A DNA stretch of 64,000 nucleotides from Sacculina carcini (GCA_916048095.2 OU696570.1:11053316-11117315); one strand, 5' to 3'; shown: positions 43,083 to 58,827, counted from the stretch's first letter. A program made the numbers and translations. Notes: a model not told the origin generated them from the letters alone.

Positions 43083-44780
43083 TCTATATATATAAAAGAG
43101 ATCCTCTCTGTGTCTGTGTGTGTGTGTGTGTGTCCCACTCTCCTTGGTCCATTTTTTATCAGCTGTTTCTCGACCATCACTTGGCGTACCTGCTAAAAAT
43201 TTGTACCATCACGGTGGAAATTTTCATGTCTACACTTAAAATTAAATTTTTAATTTTAAAAATGAAACCCAAAAAAGTTATAGCGGTGAAAAGACAAAAT
43301 GAACCCTAAAAAATGCGAAAAATTTAGGTCAATTTTCTGTAGACTACTCCTCCTGAACCAGCAATGGTACAACTATACAAATTATACCACTGTGTAGAAA
43401 ATTATCTGTTCTACTCAACAAATCATAATTCATACCGACGTACAAATTGAATATAGGACATGTAAAATGTAAAAAATTCAATCAACATTCAAAATTATAT
43501 TTAAAATCCACGCGTCCGATTTTCTATACTTTTTTCTAAGTATTAAAAAAAAGTTACGGCGGTGTGAAGTATAAATGACAAAGTCAAAAAATGCAAAATT
43601 AGCGCAAAAAAAACGTGAATATTTTGGTCAATATTTCGCTATCTATTCCTCATAAACCAGCAACGGTAAAGCTATAAAAATTATAGTATTGTGTAGATAA
43701 TTTTGTGTTATACAAGAAAAGGTATAATTTATACACACAAATGATACAAAAAACGTGTAAAATTGGCAAAATTCTCAAATAGATCCAAAATTACACTTGA
43801 ACACCAGGCGTCTCAAATTAATTCATTTTTCTACTGTGTCTCAGTTACCATTTGTTACACATTACAATAAATTATACCATCGTGCTAGAAATTCTGTTTT
43901 CTACAATACGGTATAATTTTTAATTTTCCAAAGTGTATCTGAAGGAAGTTACGGCGGTGTAAAGTCAAAATGTCATGTTGCCAATTTGACAGCTATTATG
44001 CGCACTGGCGATTACACATCAATATACACTGAATAAATTTCACCGAAGTCCAATCACAATTGACGCACTTGCGATTACACAGGAATATACTACTGTGTAG
44101 AGAATTTTGAATTCTACAAGATAAGCTATAATTTATACCCACGAATGATACAAAAAACGTGTACAATTGGCAAAATTGTCAAATACATCCCAAATTACAC
44201 TTGAACACCAGGTGACTAAAATTAATTCATTTTTCTACTATTTCTCAGTAACTATTTGTTATACATAAAAATAAATTATACCATCGTGCTAGAAATTTAG
44301 TTTTCTACAATACGTTATAGTTTGTAACTTTCCAAAGTGTATCTGAATGAAGTAACAGCGGTGTAAAGTCAAAAGCACATATTTCCAATTTGACAGCGAT
44401 CATGCGTACTTGCGATTACACAGGAATATACACCGATTAAATTTCACTGAAGCCCAATCACAATTCAGAATGCATCATATTAGCTCCAAGCATGGATGGT
44501 GTGGTTTTATTGGGTACAGTTTAATTAATGCTGCACTATACTGAATAGAAAGGCTTTATTGTCCTCAATATTTACGCATTAATTGTTCCGCCCGGCGGGC
44601 GGGTAAAATACTACTGGGAACAAAGTTAACTACTGAATTTTACTGTATAATTTAATTGTATAGTTTTTAATTGTATAATTTACTTTTTTCTTTTTAAATT
44701 TGTATTCGTTTTCTTTTATGAATTCAATATTTATTTTACTTTATTAATTGTTCTGCAAAACGGGAGGGTTTCCATGCTAG
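43083..44780 (+). mobile_element. candidate complete non-autonomous Helitron (1.7 kb)
   Basis: It starts TCTATATATATAAAAGAG at 43083, directly after the CTAG of the previous unit. A short (TG)n, variant units and 340-bp units follow, and it ends at CTAG 44777-44780 after a hairpin-like GC block at 44760 (CAAAACGGGAGGG, decayed). TC at the start and CTRR at the end, without TIRs or target duplication, fit Helitrons. No Rep/helicase. Confidence 0.55.
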
Positions 44781-47700
44781 ATGATGCTAATTTATAAATA
44801 TATTTTGTAAACATTATGATAAAAAAGTTAAGTAAGTAAATTAAGTAAGTTGAGTAAATTATTTCGTATCTGAATTTTGAATTATTCTGCACGACGGGTG
44901 GTTTTATATATGAGGCGGGTTGAGGATAATATTTTGTGAAAATACTATAAAATATAGAAATTTATTTTTTATGGGTTTTCTCTTTTATTTTTTAATTCAT
45001 ATTCCTTTTCTCTTATGAATTGAATACAAGTTTAATAGTATGAACTGTTCCGCACGATGGGCGGGTTTACATGCTATAACTTTCATTGTTTGTTACGTCT
45101 TTGTGTTCTGAATTATTCCGCATGACGGGCAGGCTCAAATATGAGGCGGATGGAGGGATAATATTTTGTCAAAGTAAAAACATAAATATTCACATTTAGA
45201 GTTTTTATTGGTGAACGTATTAACAGGTTGAACTTTTTGCGGATCGTATTCGAGCTCTGAATTACGTCGTACGACGGGCGGGTTTCAATATGAGGAGGGT
45301 TGAGGGATCATATTTTGTCAAAATAAACATATAAAATAAAATTTAGAATTTTCATTTGATTAGGATTTATATGGATTTAATATAATATTTTTTATTCGAT
45401 TTTTTTTATTAATGTAATATTAATTTTATTTCATGAATTGCTCTGCACAACGGGCGGGTTTTAATGCTAGTATATCTATATATATCTATATATATATAAA
45501 AGAGATCCTCTGTGTGTCTGTGTGTGTGTGTGTGTGTCTGTGTGTTCACCATCCTTGGTCCATTCTATATCAGCTAATACTCGGCCACCACTTGGCGTAC
45601 CCGCTAACAATATATACCATCACGTTGGAAATTTTTTTGTCTACACTGTAGGCTAAATGTTTAATTTAAAAATTGAGCCAAAAAAAGTTATATCGGTGAA
45701 AAGTCATAAAGAACCCTGAAAAATGCGAAAATTTTGGTCAATTTTCTGAAGACTACTCCTCCTAAACCAGCAATGGTACAACTATACAAATTATACCACT
45801 ATGTAGAAAAGTTTCTGGTCTACTCAACAAATTATAATTTATACCCCAAAAAGTGAATATAAAACATGTAAAATGGATAAAAATCAATCTACATTCAAAA
45901 TTTTATTTAAACTCCACGCGTCCGATTTTCTATACTTGCTTCTCTATTTCTCAAAAACTAATTATCACACATCTAAATAAATAATACCATCATGCTGGGA
46001 ATTTCGTTTGCTACAACACGGTATAATTTTTAATTTTCCAAAGTGCATTAAAAAAAGTTACGGCGGTGTGAAGTGTAAATGACAAAAAGGCAAAAAGGCA
46101 CAATTAGCACAAGAAACGTGAATATTTTGGTCCATATTCCGCTATCTATTCCTCATAAACCAGCAATGGTACAGCTATAAAAAGTATACTATTGTGTAGA
46201 TAAATTTGTGTTCTACAAGAAAAGTTATGATTTATACCCACAAATTATACAAAAAACGTGTAAAATTGGCAAAATTCGCAAATACATCAAAAATTACACT
46301 TGAACACCGGGTGATTAAAATTAATTCATTTTTCTACTATTTGTCAGTAACTATTTGTTATACATAAGAATAAATTATACCATCGTGCTAGAAATTTTGT
46401 TTTCTACAATACGGTTTAATTTTTAATTTTCCAAAGTGTATCTAAAGGACGTTACGGCGATGTAAAGTCATAATGTCATGTTGCCAATTTGACAGCTATT
46501 CTGCGCACTTGCGATTACACATGAATATACACTGATTTAATTTCACTGAAGTCCAATCACAATTTACGCACTTGCGATTACACAGGAATATACTAATGTG
46601 TAGATAATTTTGTGTTCTACAAGAAAAAGTATAATTTATACCCACAAATTATACAAAAACGTGTAAAATTGGCAAAATTCGCAAATACATCCAAAATTAC
46701 ACTTGAACACCGGTTGATTAAAATTAATTCATTTTGCTACCTATTTCTCAGGAACTATTTGTCACACCTTACAATAAATTATACCATCGTGCTAGAAATT
46801 TTGTTTTCTACAATACGGTATAATTTTTAATTCTCCAAAGTGTATCTGAAGGAAGTTACGGGGGTGTAAAGTCAACCGGACATATTGCCAATTTGACAGC
46901 TATTATGCGCACTTGCGATTACACAGGAATATACTACTGTGTAGAGAATTTTTGGTTCTACAATATAAGCTATAATTCATACCCACAAATGATACAAAAA
47001 ACGTGTAAATTGGCAAAATTCGCAAATACATTCAAAATTACACTTGAACACCGGGTGACTAAAATTAATTCATTTTTCTACCTATTTCTCAAAAACTAAT
47101 TGTCACAAATTAAAATGAATTATACCATCGTGCTAGAGATTTTGTTTTCTACAATACGGTAGAATTTTTAATTTTCCAAAATGTATCTAAAGGATGTTAG
47201 GGCGGTGTAAAGTCAAAATGTCATGTTGCCAATTTGACAGCTATTATGCGCACTTGCGATTACACATGAATATACACTGATTTAATTTCACTGAAGTCCA
47301 ATCACAATTGACGCACTTGCGATTACACGGGAATATACACTGATTTAATTTCACTGAAGTCCAATCACAATTTACGCACTTGCGATTACACAAGAATATA
47401 CTACTGTGTAGAGAATTTTGTGTTCTACAATATAAGTTATAATTTATACCCACAAATGATACAAAAAACGTGTAAAATTGGCAAAATTCTCAAATACATC
47501 CAAAATTACATTAGAACACCGGGCGACTAAAATTAATTCATTTTTCTAATATTTCTCAGTAAATATTTGTTATGCATAAAAATAAATTATACCATCGTGC
47601 TAGAAATTTTTTTTCTACAATACGGTATAATTTTTAATTTTCCAAAGTGTATCTAAAGGAAGTTACGGCGGTGTAAAGTCAAAAGGACATATTGCCAATT

Positions 47701-50011
47701 TGACAGCTATTATGCGCACTTGCGATTACACAGGAATATACTACTGTGGAGATAATTTTGTGTTCTCCAAGATAAGTTATAATTTATACCCACAAATGAT
47801 ACAAAAAACGTGTAAAATTGGCAAAATTCGCAAATACATCCAAAATTACACTTGAACAACGGGCGACTAAAATTAATTCATTTTTCTACTATTTATCAGT
47901 AACTATTTGTTATACATAAAAATAAATTATATCATCGTGCTAGAAATCTTGTTTTCTACAATACAGTATAATTTGTAATTTTCCAAAGTGTATCTGAAGG
48001 AAGTTACGGCGGTGTAAAGTCAAAAGCACATATTACCAATCTGACAGCTATTATGCGCACTTGCGATTACACAGGAATATACACCGATTAAATTTCACTG
48101 AAGCCCAATCACAATCAAGAATGCATTATATTAGCTCCAAGCATGGATGGTGTGGTTTTATTGGGTACAGTTTAATTAATGCAACACTATACTGAATAGA
48201 ATGGCTTTATTGTCCTCAATATTTACACATGAATTGTTCAGCCCGACGGGCGGATAAAATACTACTGGGAACAAAGTTAACTACTGAATTTTACTGTATA
48301 ATATAATTGGTTTAATTTCATGTTGCATAAGCTTAAGTTGCATAAGGATATGGGTTGTAATATCATGCAATGCCAACTATATGAATATGCTGTTTTAGCG
48401 GACGCATAAATCTGGAATTATAGAGATGACAGAAAGTTTCATTGTTTTGATAGTGTTACACTTCTGACTTACTACACACGAAGGACGGGTGTGAATTTGA
48501 GTAGTGTTGAGGGAAAAACATCGTCTATAATTAAAACAAGAATTTACAAATTTCACTTTTTCTGTTGGTCGTTTTTCATCAATTTTCTTTTTGTTTGTTT
48601 CGTGTTTGAGTTCTGAATTATTCCGCATGGCGGGCAGCTTTTAATATGAGGCGGAAATTAATTATATTTAATGAATTGTTCCGCACGACGGGCGGGCTTA
48701 TATGTATCTATAAAGAGTGGGTTTAAATGATAGCGAGGTATATGATATTTTGCTAGCAGTAAATATTCTAGCGATAAAAGTAGAATAGTTCTTGAGCAAA
48801 TGATTTTGGAGAATTTTAGCAATAAATATTATAGCGGTAAAAGTAAAAAAGTACTTAAGCAAATGATATTGGGGAATGATGTTAAGTAATAAATATAGTT
48901 TGGAAACATTCTGATGAAAAGATTTCATCATCTTTCATTGTTTGTTTCGTGTTTGTGTTCTGAATTATACCACACGACGGGCAGATTTATATATCAGGCG
49001 GGTTGAGGGATAATATTTCTCAAAATAAGAACAAAAATATTCACATTTAGACTTTTCTATTGGTTAAGATATTTATAGGTTACATTTCTTGGTTTTCAAT
49101 TTGTATTCAATATATTTTATGGATTTGATATGAATTTTATTGTATGAACTGTTCCGCACGACGGGCGGGTTTAAAACAAGTGTTTTTTAGTTCATTTTTT
49201 CAAATGGTTCATTTAAAAAAAGGTAATTTTTTTATAAATAAAAATGCTCTGCGGTCAGCAACTATAGACAATAGAACGTTCAATTTCCCCTGCATAATTA
49301 ATCCATACACAAAACCAATGGATTTGACTTCAAATATGAATTTTATTGTATGAATTGTTCCGCACGAGGAGCGGGTTTAAAAAAAGTGTTTCCATTTTTT
49401 AGTTCATTTTTTCAAATGGTTCATTTAAAAAAAGGTATTTTTTAATAAAAATGTTCCGCGGGCAGCAACTATAGACAATAGAACGTTCATTTTACCCTGT
49501 AGAATTAATCCATACACAAAACCAATGGATTTGACTTCAAGATCCAGAACGGATCGTGTTCGAGTTCTGAATTATTCAGCACGACGGGCGGGTTTAAATA
49601 TGACTCAGGCGGACTGAGGGGAAATATTTTGTCGAAATAAAAATAATTAAACTTATAATTTTCAATAGATGAATATTTTTATGAGTGTACCCTATTTCAT
49701 TTTTATTTTTCCATATTTTTTATGAATTGAATATGAATTTCATGTTATGAATTGCTCCGCACAACGGGCGGGTTTGAATGCTATATATATACATAAAGAA
49801 GAAATTATCTGTCTGTCTGTGTATGTATGCTTGAATATGAGGTAACATAATTGCGCTGGTTCATGGTTCGCTGGTTCAATGATCAGGGGCTTCAAACGCA
49901 AACGAAGCGATGGCTCATTTTTATGAAATAAAAATGTCCCGCGGGCAGCAATAAAATGTTCAATTTCACCGTGTAGAATGATATCATATACAAAACTAAT
50001 GGATTTGACTT
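44781..50011 (+). repeat. Helitron-like tandem blocks, plus strand
   Basis: Hairpin units at 44890, 45050, 45117, 45268 and 45450, the last ending in CTAG at 45467-45470. A second 5' end, TCTATATATATATAAAAGAG, lies near 45485. Five or more 340-bp units follow (landmark CACTTGAACACCGG-type words at 46302, 46708, 47049, 47517 and 47857), then hairpin units at 48240, 48620, 48680, 48970, 49155, 49360, 49575 and 49760. No coding. The block is interrupted by a gypsy LTR at 50012. Confidence 0.72.
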
Positions 50012-50234
50012 TGTGGCGTTTAGCTCGCCACGAAGCGTCACATGCAAGCAGTGCGAGTTCTTTGGACCGACTGTATTTGTGCATACAACAAGGGACGAGC
50101 AAGACATTACAGACAAACATAAACACAAGATCAAACACGCACAATACGAGAAACACAACACGACACACAGGTCACTGCGCTTCTAGCAGGTACCGCCAGG
50201 TGGAGCGAGACGCAGTTACACGTGGCGCACCACA
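50012..50234 (-). mobile_element. gypsy LTR, candidate A
   Basis: Plus-strand ends TGTGGCGTTTAGC and GCGCACCACA, TG...CA, 223 bp. On the minus strand it is preceded by the polypurine tract GGTGGGGGAGTCC. The left flank is Helitron DNA (GGATTTGACTT), so the junction is sharp. No identical partner is found. Confidence 0.5.
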
Positions 50235-50868
50235 GGACTCCCCCACCAGAAGCGGAGCGGTATTGATGAGTTTTGATGATGATGGTGTCGGACTTTCGAT
50301 GATGTCGGTGAAGCTTCGCCGGTATGGTAGACCGGCGCGCCATACTGCACGGCAGCACGAGGCCAAGTAGATTTCACACAATGATGTCGAACACGTGCTG
50401 CGCAGTTCGGTGGCGAGGTTGTTGAGCAGAAACTGCATCCAGCAAGGAGTCGAGCCAATCCTGACGAAATTATGTTGACCCCTTGCTGCGCAGACGTTTG
50501 CTGTTCAGTGAGGCAAAGTTTGTCGTAGGTTAGCGGAAACTGCATCCAGCAAGAAGACGAGGCAATATTATTGTGTTGTCTTCTTGCTGCGCAGGCGTTT
50601 CCTATTCGGTGGTTTTACGTCCGGCGTCCGTAGGAGAAAAACACGATTGAGTACGGCACCGGACGGAGTCGGCCTTGGATGGTGTGATGCAGGTGCGTCT
50701 GGTCAGCAGCTGATAGTGCGTCACTCGTAGGGAGGCACAGTAGGCTGCGACACAGACGGATAGGCGATGCGCGGAAAAACGAGGCAAAATCACAGGCAGA
50801 TGAGACACAGTCAAAACAAATTCACTCAGCATCACACCATCCTCACTCGGGGCACCAATGTGGCGTTC
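50235..50868 (-). other. gypsy internal/leader DNA with a 107-bp direct repeat
   Basis: No clear protein motif. AACTGCATCCAGCAAG occurs at about 50431 and 50538, with similar TTGCTGCGCAG(A/G)CGTTT text after each. On the minus strand the right edge starts TTGGTGCCCCGAGTGAGG, a primer-binding-like word directly after LTR candidate B. Confidence 0.45.
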
Positions 50869-51316
50869 AAGCCACATATAAAGATGGCACAGATAAAGCT
50901 GGGTGTATTGTGGCACCGGACAAGAACAGCTCAATACCTGACGAATGACTGGCCTGGAATTCACATTGCTGTGCTTAGTCATGGATTAAATAACTTTCGG
51001 TCACGTGACGTGAAACGGTGCACACACGCACACATACACATTGACTCACACACAAACCTACACCATGATTCTCACACGCACAATCACACTGACACCTAGG
51101 GCTACAGACAAACATACAAACGTTCATACACACAAGCTTCACACACATTCGCACAAACTGCCACACTTGCTACATACACACAGACACGCATACTCTACAC
51201 TTGCTTACTCACATACACGCATACATTACACTTTCTTACATACATACACGCATACATTACACTTGCTTACACACATACGCTACACTTGCATACACGCACA
51301 TACACGCATACGCCAC
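50869..51316 (-). mobile_element. gypsy LTR, candidate B
   Basis: Plus-strand ends TGTGGCGTTCAAGCC and CATACGCCACA. On the minus strand it is preceded by the polypurine-like CTGGAAGGGGAGTGAC and followed by TGGTGCCCCGAG. It is therefore placed like a 3' LTR for the pol at 51695-53776 and at the same time like a 5' LTR for 50235-50868. CA-rich internal text makes its length uncertain. Confidence 0.5.
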
Positions 51317-51694
51317 AGTCACTCCCCTTCCAGTTGCGGAGCAATCAAAACCATAACAACGCGGTTGAACTTGACAATGAAGTACAAGACAATACATAGG
51401 TGTGATCGCAGGAAACTAGCGCTTACTGCATACAATGAAAATCACACCAAATAACGTGCATACACATGTGTAAATGTGCCACAGTACTGTACGAATTGAA
51501 CTAATCATTGCCACGCTATAACAATGACAACAATCATATCAACACGAATTAACAATAAACCATGATTAAATAACATCAAACATGAATTATGACAACACGA
51601 ATCCACAGCAAATCGATAAATCGCGCAAAACAATAATGTTGCGCAAACTGACTAGAAGTTTACAAAATGTGACAAAATGTAAATGACGCAAACA

Positions 51695-53776
51695 TCAAAA
51701 ATAATAGAAATCAGGTTTGTGTTTAAAACGCACTGTACGCCCTGAGCGTGTTCGACTAGACACTGTCTGATCAGTGGAATGCTGACTGATAGCTGATGTG
51801 TCAGCCTGTGTGTCAGCTGCCAGTGCATTTGTTTTTGGAGGACAGTCACCTGAATGATTGGCTGCCGATGCCGATTGAGTCGCAGCTGGAGAAATGTCCG
51901 TGTGAGTTGTAGCTGGTTTCTGCGACGACGGTGAAGGCGGCAACACTGGCAGCACGGCCGGCTTTAACCGGGCGATAGAAACCGTGTCGGTTGCGCCAGA
52001 CGGTAGCTCGATTGCGAACACGACTGGTCCACGGTGAATCACGCGGAACGGGCCGTGGTACGGCGCTTCCAGCGCGTGACGCACTCGGTCCACACGTACC
52101 CATACGTGCGTACATCGGTTGAGCTCCATTGGAATGTGTGCAGTTGTCTCGCGGTGTGCTGAGCCCTCGGAGAGGCGGCGAAAATCGACCTCAGACATGC
52201 GGTGTGCTAATTCTTTCACAAACTTGTGTTGCACAGTGGCGGACGCTGCTGGGTCGACGAGTACACGTGGACACATCAGCTCGGTTCCCGTCACTGCGCT
52301 GAACGGCGACACCCCTGCGTCTGATGGCAGCATCCGCATGCCTAATAGCACGACGGGCAGCGCGGCCAACCAATCCTGGCGGCGTGCCATTATCGCAGCT
52401 TTCAGCACACGATGGCGTCTCTCGAGCATGCCATTGGATTGTGGGTGATATGCGGCTGTTCGCAGCCGGTGGAAACCGATGACCGTCGCCATTTGCTTGA
52501 GCATATCGGCCTCAAACTGCTTGCCGCGGTCGGTGACGATGTACACCGGTACACCGAAACGAGACACCCAAGACTCGACGAATGACCGTGCTACTGTCTC
52601 GGCGGTGATGTCTGCCAATGGGACAGCTTCAATCCACTTCGAAGCTCGATCAAGCAAGGTCAGCACAAATCGGAAATGATTTGCAAAAGGATGTCCTGGC
52701 ATCTGCATTGGCGGCAACGGTCCCACGATGTCCATGTGAACGGTCTCGAAACGACCATCAGACTCACTGAACGGCGTCGGCGGCGGCTTTGTGTGTCGAT
52801 GGACCTTCGATATCTGGCACGCCAAGCATGCTTTTACCCATGACTTGACGTCACGGTCCAATGATGGCCAGAAATATCTGCTCTTGATTAGCTTGATGCT
52901 TCCTTGCATGCCGGGATGTGAAATGCCGTGAAGATGAGCGAAAATGGCTTCCCGTAGAGGGCCTGGCACGAAAGGTCGCGGCTGTGTCGTTGACATGTCG
53001 CAGTAGAGAGGGTGGTCTCCACTAATCTCGAACGCTTTGAGACGAGACAGGTTTCTCTGCGTCTCTTCGTCGGACGCCTGAGCTGCTGCCAGAGCAGAGA
53101 GATCCCAGACGTCAACGTTCACGGCACACGCTGGTCGCGACAGGCAGTCGGCAACGACGTTATCTGCGCCTTTCACGTGCTGCACGTCAGAGACGAATTC
53201 TGCCAACACGGATAGATGGCGCTGTTGTCGGTCCAATTTCGCCGGCTTCGAACTGTAAAATGCTCCGACCAGTGGTTTATGGTCCGTGAATAAGACGACG
53301 TGTCGACCTTCTAGGGTATGTCGGAAATGCAGCACGGCCAGATATGCTGCCAGCAGCTCCCGATCAAAGACTGCATATTTCTGCTGTGGCTGTGACAGTT
53401 TTTTGGAAAAAAATGCAATCGGCTGCGGAAAACCGTTTACGATCTGATGAAGCGCAGCACCGGCAGCGTGAGACGAGCAGTCCGTGACGAGATGGTAGGT
53501 CTCAACCGCTGGGTTAGGAGCGACCAGCAGACACACTTGCGACAGGGCACTCTTGAGTGCGTCGAATGCTTCCTCAGCGGCCTGCGTCCACTCCAGCGGC
53601 ACATTCTTTGGCTGTTTTCGGAGTATCTCGGTCAGCGGAAACGCGATATCTGAGAAATGTGGCACCATCCTTCGGTAAAATCCGATCATGCCCAAGAATC
53701 TGCGCAGACCGGCGATGTCATTTGGGCGCTGCAACTCAGCAATTGCGGACACACGTTCACGCGGAGGGCCGAAAAC
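51695..53776 (-). CDS. Ty3/gypsy pol fragment: RNase H and complete integrase
   Basis: A long open frame. Its first 30 or so codons (53778-53878) are Helitron DNA read by chance; gypsy text starts at PPRERVSAIAELQRPND. It holds the RT thumb (RRFLGMIGFYRRMVPH), RNase H (LVTDCSSHAAGAAL, FDRELLAAYLAV, LFTDHKPLVG), the integrase zinc domain (HLHGISHPG, ACLACQISKVHRHT), and a DDE core with all three residues (VHMDIVGPLPP, VTDRGKQFEAD, SNGMLERRHR). The C-terminal domain (YHGPFRVIHRGP, VSIARLKPAVLP) and the tail RTRSGRTVRFKHKPDF are also present. RT palm, protease and Gag are gone at the 53776 junction. Confidence 0.92.
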   Translation of the reverse strand, partial: VFGPPRERVSAIAELQRPNDIAGLRRFLGMIGFYRRMVPHFSDIAFPLTEILRKQPKNVPLEWTQAAEEAFDALKSALSQVCLLVAPNPAVETYHLVTDCSSHAAGAALHQIVNGFPQPIAFFSKKLSQPQQKYAVFDRELLAAYLAVLHFRHTLEGRHVVLFTDHKPLVGAFYSSKPAKLDRQQRHLSVLAEFVSDVQHVKGADNVVADCLSRPACAVNVDVWDLSALAAAQASDEETQRNLSRLKAFEISGDHPLYCDMSTTQPRPFVPGPLREAIFAHLHGISHPGMQGSIKLIKSRYFWPSLDRDVKSWVKACLACQISKVHRHTKPPPTPFSESDGRFETVHMDIVGPLPPMQMPGHPFANHFRFVLTLLDRASKWIEAVPLADITAETVARSFVESWVSRFGVPVYIVTDRGKQFEADMLKQMATVIGFHRLRTAAYHPQSNGMLERRHRVLKAAIMARRQDWLAALPVVLLGMRMLPSDAGVSPFSAVTGTELMCPRVLVDPAASATVQHKFVKELAHRMSEVDFRRLSEGSAHRETTAHIPMELNRCTHVWVRVDRVRHALEAPYHGPFRVIHRGPVVFAIELPSGATDTVSIARLKPAVLPVLPPSPSSQKPATTHTDISPAATQSASAANHSGDCPPKTNALAADTQADTSAISQHSTDQTVSSRTRSGRTVRFKHKPDFYYF

Positions 53777-55617
53777 GTTATAGCGGTGAAAAGACAAAAT
53801 GAACCCTGAAAATGCGAAAATTTTGGTCAATTTTCTGAAAACTACTCCTCCTAAACCAACAATGGTACAACTATACACAATATACCACTGTGTAGAAAAT
53901 TTTATGTTCTACTCAACGCAATATAATTTATACCCAAAAACTAAATATAAAACATGTAAAATGCAATAAAATTCAAGCTACATTCAAAATTATATTTAAA
54001 CTCCACGCGTCCAATTTCCTATACTTTTTTCTCTAGTTCTCAAAAACTAATTATTACATATCTAAACAAATAATAACATCATGCTGGAAATTTTGTTTGC
54101 TACAACACAGTATAATTAGTAATTTTCCAAAATGTATTAAAAAAAGTTACGGCGGTGTGAAGTGTAAATGACAAAGTCAAAAAGGCAAAATTAGCGCACA
54201 AAAAAGTGAATATTTTGGTCAATATTCCGCTATCTATTCCTCATAAACCAGAAATGGTACAGCTATAAAATTTTACTATTGTGTAGATAATTTTGTGTTC
54301 TACAAGAAAAATTATAATTTATACCCGCAAATGATACAAAAAACGTGTAAAATTGTCAAAATTCTTAAATACATCCAAAATTACACCTGAACACCAGGTG
54401 ACTAAAATTAATTCATTTTTCTACTATTTCTCAGGAACTATTTGTCACACATTACAATTAAGTATACCATCGTGCTAGAAATGTTGTTTTCTACAATACG
54501 GTATAATTTGTAATTTTCCAAAGTGTATCTGAAGGAAGTTACGGCGGTGTAAAGTCAAAAGGACATATTGCCAATTTGACAGCTATTATGCGCACTTGCG
54601 ATTACACATGAATATACACTGATTTAATATCACTGAAGTCCAATCACAATTTACGCACTTGCGATTACACAAGAATATACTACTGTGTAGAGAATTTTGT
54701 GTTCTACAATATAAGTTATAATTTATACCTACAAATGATACAAAAAACGTGTAAAATTGGCAAAATTCTCAATTACATCCAAAATTACACTTGAACACCG
54801 GGCGACTAAAATATATTCATTTTTCTACTATTTCTCAATAAATATTTGTTACACAAAAAAATAAATTATACCATCGTGCTAGAAATCTCGTGTTCTACAA
54901 TGCGGTATAATTTGTAATTTTCCAAAGTGTATCTGAAGGAAGTTACAGCGGTGTTAAGTCAAAAGCACATATTTCCAATTTGACAGCTATTATGCGCACT
55001 TGCGATTACACAGGAATATACAACGATTAAATTTCACTGAAGCCCAATCGCAATTCAGAATGCATCATATTAGCTCCAAGCATGGATGGTGTGGTTTTAT
55101 TGGGTACAGTTTAATTAATGCTACACTATACTGAATAGAAAGGCTATATTGTCCTCAATATTTACACATGAATCGTTTCGCCCGACGGGCGGGTAAAATA
55201 CTACTGGGAAAAAAGTTAACTACTCAAGCTGCATAAGGATATGGGTTGTAATATCATGCAATGCCAACTATATGAATATGCTGTTTTAGCGGACGCATAA
55301 ATCTGGAATTATAGAGATGACAGAAGGTTTCATTGTTTTGATAGTGTTACACTTCTGAATTACTACACACGAAGGATGGGTGTGAACTTGAGCAGTGTTG
55401 AGGAAAAAAACTTCGTCAATAATTAAAACAAGAATTTACAAATTTATATTTTTCTATTGGATAAGCTTTTTGCTTTTTGATTCATTATATTCTATTTATA
55501 GTTCCGCACGACGGGCGGGTTTAAATACGAGGCAGTTCGAGGGAGAATATTTTGCCACATCTAAAATAAAAACATTCACATTTATACTTTTCTATTGGTT
55601 AAGACTTTTTATGGGTC
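53777..55617 (+). repeat. Helitron-like tandem block, plus strand
   Basis: Resumes with GTTATAGCGGTGAAAAG, a word that lies just behind the 5' end in the 43083 copy (43273). It goes on through variant and 340-bp units to hairpin units at 55180 and 55505. The left and right flanks of the gypsy do not match as one interrupted unit, so Helitron DNA was lost or rearranged at the insertion. Confidence 0.72.
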
Positions 55618-56150
55618 TAAGCCATGAACAAATCAACTGCGCTAATCACAATGTTTTCGCTCAATTATTTACAGCAGCCATTTGGCGATGCAATTGTTAC
55701 TGAAACTGTTTGCCGATGAAAACTTGTGTTTGAGCAAAAACATTTTCGAGCACGACCTTGGTTGTTTTTTATATTTATTTTTTATATTAATTAACGTGTG
55801 TATATACATTTTTGAGCACCAGAAACGAAACCAATTTGAAACCTCATTATTCCATGTGTGCCCTAAAGTGACTACAACAAAAAACAGCTGACATATAATA
55901 TATTCATGTAAAATAGGTGTTTTCTGTATATATAAATGTGCTGTGTTTTACACTACGCCACAAAAGGTTCTATTTTTAGACGCGGTGGCTTGGAAATACC
56001 TGGAAAAAACATCAAAACAACTGTGTGTGGAAGTCATGTGCTTGGCACGTGAATTTTGCAAACTGCAGCTGCACACATGTGCTAATTCTTTTCTCAAATA
56101 ATTGAGCGAAAACATTGTGATTAGCGCAGTTGATTTGTTTATGGCTTAAT
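55618..56150. mobile_element. foldback-like element, deleted copy
   Basis: Starts TAAGCCATGAACAAATC and ends GATTTGTTTATGGCTTA. It equals the left half of the palindromic element at 60781-61671 plus a short end of the right half, so most of the right arm is missing. It contains no transposase. Confidence 0.78.

Positions 56151-58827
<2,677 letters not shown>

Noticed and set aside
46612-47099. Repeated Tyr-Asn-Leu-Tyr-Pro reading frames in the Helitron-like blocks
   Set aside because: They recur with the 340-bp unit, are broken in most units and match no family; a non-coding repeat explains them.
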